A stretch of DNA of 7,757 nucleotides from a bacterium (GTDB lineage: Bacteria > UBA9089 > CG2-30-40-21 > SBAY01). Under the pieces are notes generated by a model. The model searched no databases and had not been told where the DNA came from. It was given only the letters and a program-made list of their open reading frames with translations. Below, in pieces: positions 7,107 to 7,757 of this stretch. Location: positions 1 through 7,757 of the forward strand of contig JBFLYA010000176.1 in assembly GCA_040757115.1 (NCBI GenBank). The letters run 5' to 3'. Position 1 is the stretch's first letter; each line of letters opens with the position of its first letter. The translations under genes were made by a program, and so were the position numbers.

Positions 7107-7553
7107 TTAATCAGCTCCTTTAGTAGATGCAAGTGCCTTTTTCATTTCGGTTATAAAATCTTTTGGTCCACGATAACCTACTACTTGATGAATTACCTGA
7201 CTATCCGTATCCATAAAGATAATCGTTGGCAAGCCTCGGACAGCATATTGGTTTGGTGTAGTTTTATCTACCTCACAATCAATCTTGACTGGAATAAATT
7301 TTTTAGAAAGTGCAATTACCTCTGGATTTTTATATGTCGTTGCATCTAATCTTTTACACCAGATACACCATTTTGCTTCAAAATCTACCATCAAAGGTTT
7401 ATTCTTTTTTTTAGCCATCTTTAACCCTTTCTCAAAAGAATGATACCATTTAATCTCTTGTCTCTCTATTTTAGATTTAGCCAGTAGAACTTTTTGACCC
7501 CCCAGACACAAAACAGTAAATACAATCAGAAAAATACATAATTGTTTTAACAT
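7107..7553 (-). CDS. Exported thioredoxin-fold protein (thioredoxin_7/DsbD-gamma-like)
   Basis: The 148-residue protein begins with a hydrophobic segment (about 4-25, with LCIFLIVFTVLCLGG) that reads as a secretion signal or membrane anchor. A thioredoxin fold follows at about 33-142. The redox motif WCIWC has its cysteines at 63 and 66, after the strand PLMVDFEA (53-60). The cis-proline is in RGLPT (Pro109), and the fold ends with HQVVGYRGP (122-130), typical of the thioredoxin_7 / DsbD C-terminal group. It probably acts in the periplasm as a disulfide reductase or thiol-repair protein; the partner is unknown. The signal is weakly resolved: there is no clear AXA cleavage site, though VLLAKS (22-27) could serve. 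It is the first gene of the operon with the lipoprotein and lysA, and it has the strongest ribosome site in the window. Confidence 0.85.
   Translation of the reverse strand: MLKQLCIFLIVFTVLCLGGQKVLLAKSKIERQEIKWYHSFEKGLKMAKKKNKPLMVDFEAKWCIWCKRLDATTYKNPEVIALSKKFIPVKIDCEVDKTTPNQYAVRGLPTIIFMDTDSQVIHQVVGYRGPKDFITEMKKALASTKGAD
7115..7120 (-). promoter_or_regulatory. Ribosome binding site of the lipoprotein gene inside the upstream gene
   Basis: AAGGAG on the minus strand lies eight bases before the lipoprotein ATG and within the last codons of the thioredoxin-like gene. The stop and start codons abut (TAAATG), so ribosomes ending one gene can pass to the next. Confidence 0.75.
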
Positions 7554-7560
7554 AATTAAT

Positions 7561-7568
7561 ACCTCCTT
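7561..7568 (-). promoter_or_regulatory. Near-perfect Shine-Dalgarno site of the operon's first gene
   Basis: AAGGAGGT on the minus strand matches the 16S rRNA tail over eight bases, seven bases before the ATG at 7553. It fixes the start. I found no -35/-10 pair upstream convincing enough to call a promoter between here and the window end. Confidence 0.85.
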
Positions 7569-7633
7569 AAAGATATTCGCCTAGAGTTCTGCAAAACCAG
7601 GAAACTGTATTTTTAAGCGGGTATTTAAAACCT

Positions 7634-7646
7634 GTAAGCGTTCAGG
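7634..7646 (+). repeat. Third copy of the GTAASCGTTCAGG border motif
   Basis: GTAAGCGTTCAGG differs at one base from GTAACCGTTCAGG at 1-13, and the core occurs again in inverse orientation at 468-479. Here it is also embedded in an 18-base imperfect palindrome, ACCTG...CAGGT (7630-7647). It stands 13 bases before the GGAGAT repeats, between the operon and a repeat tract. Confidence 0.6.
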
Positions 7647-7659
7647 TGGTGTAACAAAA

Positions 7660-7690
7660 GGAGATGTGGAGATTAAGGAGATAGGGAGAT
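7660..7690. repeat. Four-copy GGAGAT short repeat
   Basis: GGAGAT recurs at 7660, 7668, 7677 and 7685, a period of eight to nine bases with variable filler. It looks like a degenerate short tandem repeat. On the minus strand it is a run of ATCTCC, upstream of the thioredoxin-like gene. Confidence 0.6.
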
Positions 7691-7700
7691 ATTATTAAAA

Positions 7701-7740
7701 AAATTGAAATTAATAGAAACTAATAGAAATTTATGGAAAT
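7701..7740. repeat. Degenerate decamer tandem repeat
   Basis: Four ten-base units can be laid end to end: AAATTGAAAT, TAATAGAAAC, TAATAGAAAT, TTATGGAAAT. The ten-base period places the A-runs on one face of the helix, so the segment may be curved. It may continue past the window edge. Confidence 0.55.
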
Positions 7741-7757
7741 TTGTTGTTTTCCACAAT

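Noticed and set aside
7569-7757. Promoter for the three-gene minus-strand operon.
   Set aside because: Several AT-rich hexamers exist, but no pair combines good boxes with 16-18 base spacing. The promoter may lie beyond the window.

Overview
This AT-rich bacterial window carries five complete protein genes, separated by intergenic DNA that is unusually dense in short repeats. The organism is probably an uncultured Gram-negative-type (diderm) bacterium. The basis for this is inference: there is a predicted lipoprotein of the BamD/YbgF tetratricopeptide type, a glycosyltransferase with a heptosyltransferase-family (GT9) half, and a DAP/lysine pathway gene. Promoters look sigma70-like and Shine-Dalgarno sites are strong. 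I cannot name a phylum from sequence alone; the repeat style resembles AT-rich environmental candidate-phylum genomes, but that is an impression.

Layout. Positions 1-479 form one long imperfect inverted repeat made of several short modules in mirrored order; it ends 16 bp from the stop codon of the next gene. Positions 496-2694 (minus) encode an adenosylcobalamin-dependent class II ribonucleotide reductase (nrdJ). Positions 2695-3174 are a divergent control region. It holds a near-perfect promoter for nrdJ, a leader with two mutually exclusive hairpins, a second near-perfect promoter facing right, a C-rich hairpin repeat and a six-unit heptanucleotide array. Positions 3175-5316 (plus) encode a two-domain glycosyltransferase, GT4 fused to GT9. 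Its end overlaps by 12 bp the end of the convergent lysA (5305-6549, minus). lysA is the last gene of a tight three-gene minus-strand operon: exported thioredoxin-fold protein (7107-7553), tetratricopeptide lipoprotein (6564-7106), then diaminopimelate decarboxylase. Positions 7554-7757 hold the strong ribosome binding site of that operon and further short tandem repeats.

How the parts fit. NrdJ supplies deoxynucleotides and depends on vitamin B12 but not on oxygen. The fused glycosyltransferase probably builds a surface glycan such as lipopolysaccharide core or O-chain. The minus-strand operon combines envelope maintenance (thioredoxin-like protein, lipoprotein) with lysine synthesis; its LysA consumes meso-DAP, also a peptidoglycan precursor. 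I see no CRISPR array, tRNA, rRNA, transposase or defence gene, and no convincing new multi-gene system. The most unusual content is non-coding: the nested inverted repeat, a 12-13 bp motif (GTAASCGTTCAG) recurring at three repeat-tract borders, the heptamer array in a 5' leader, and the switch-like nrdJ leader.
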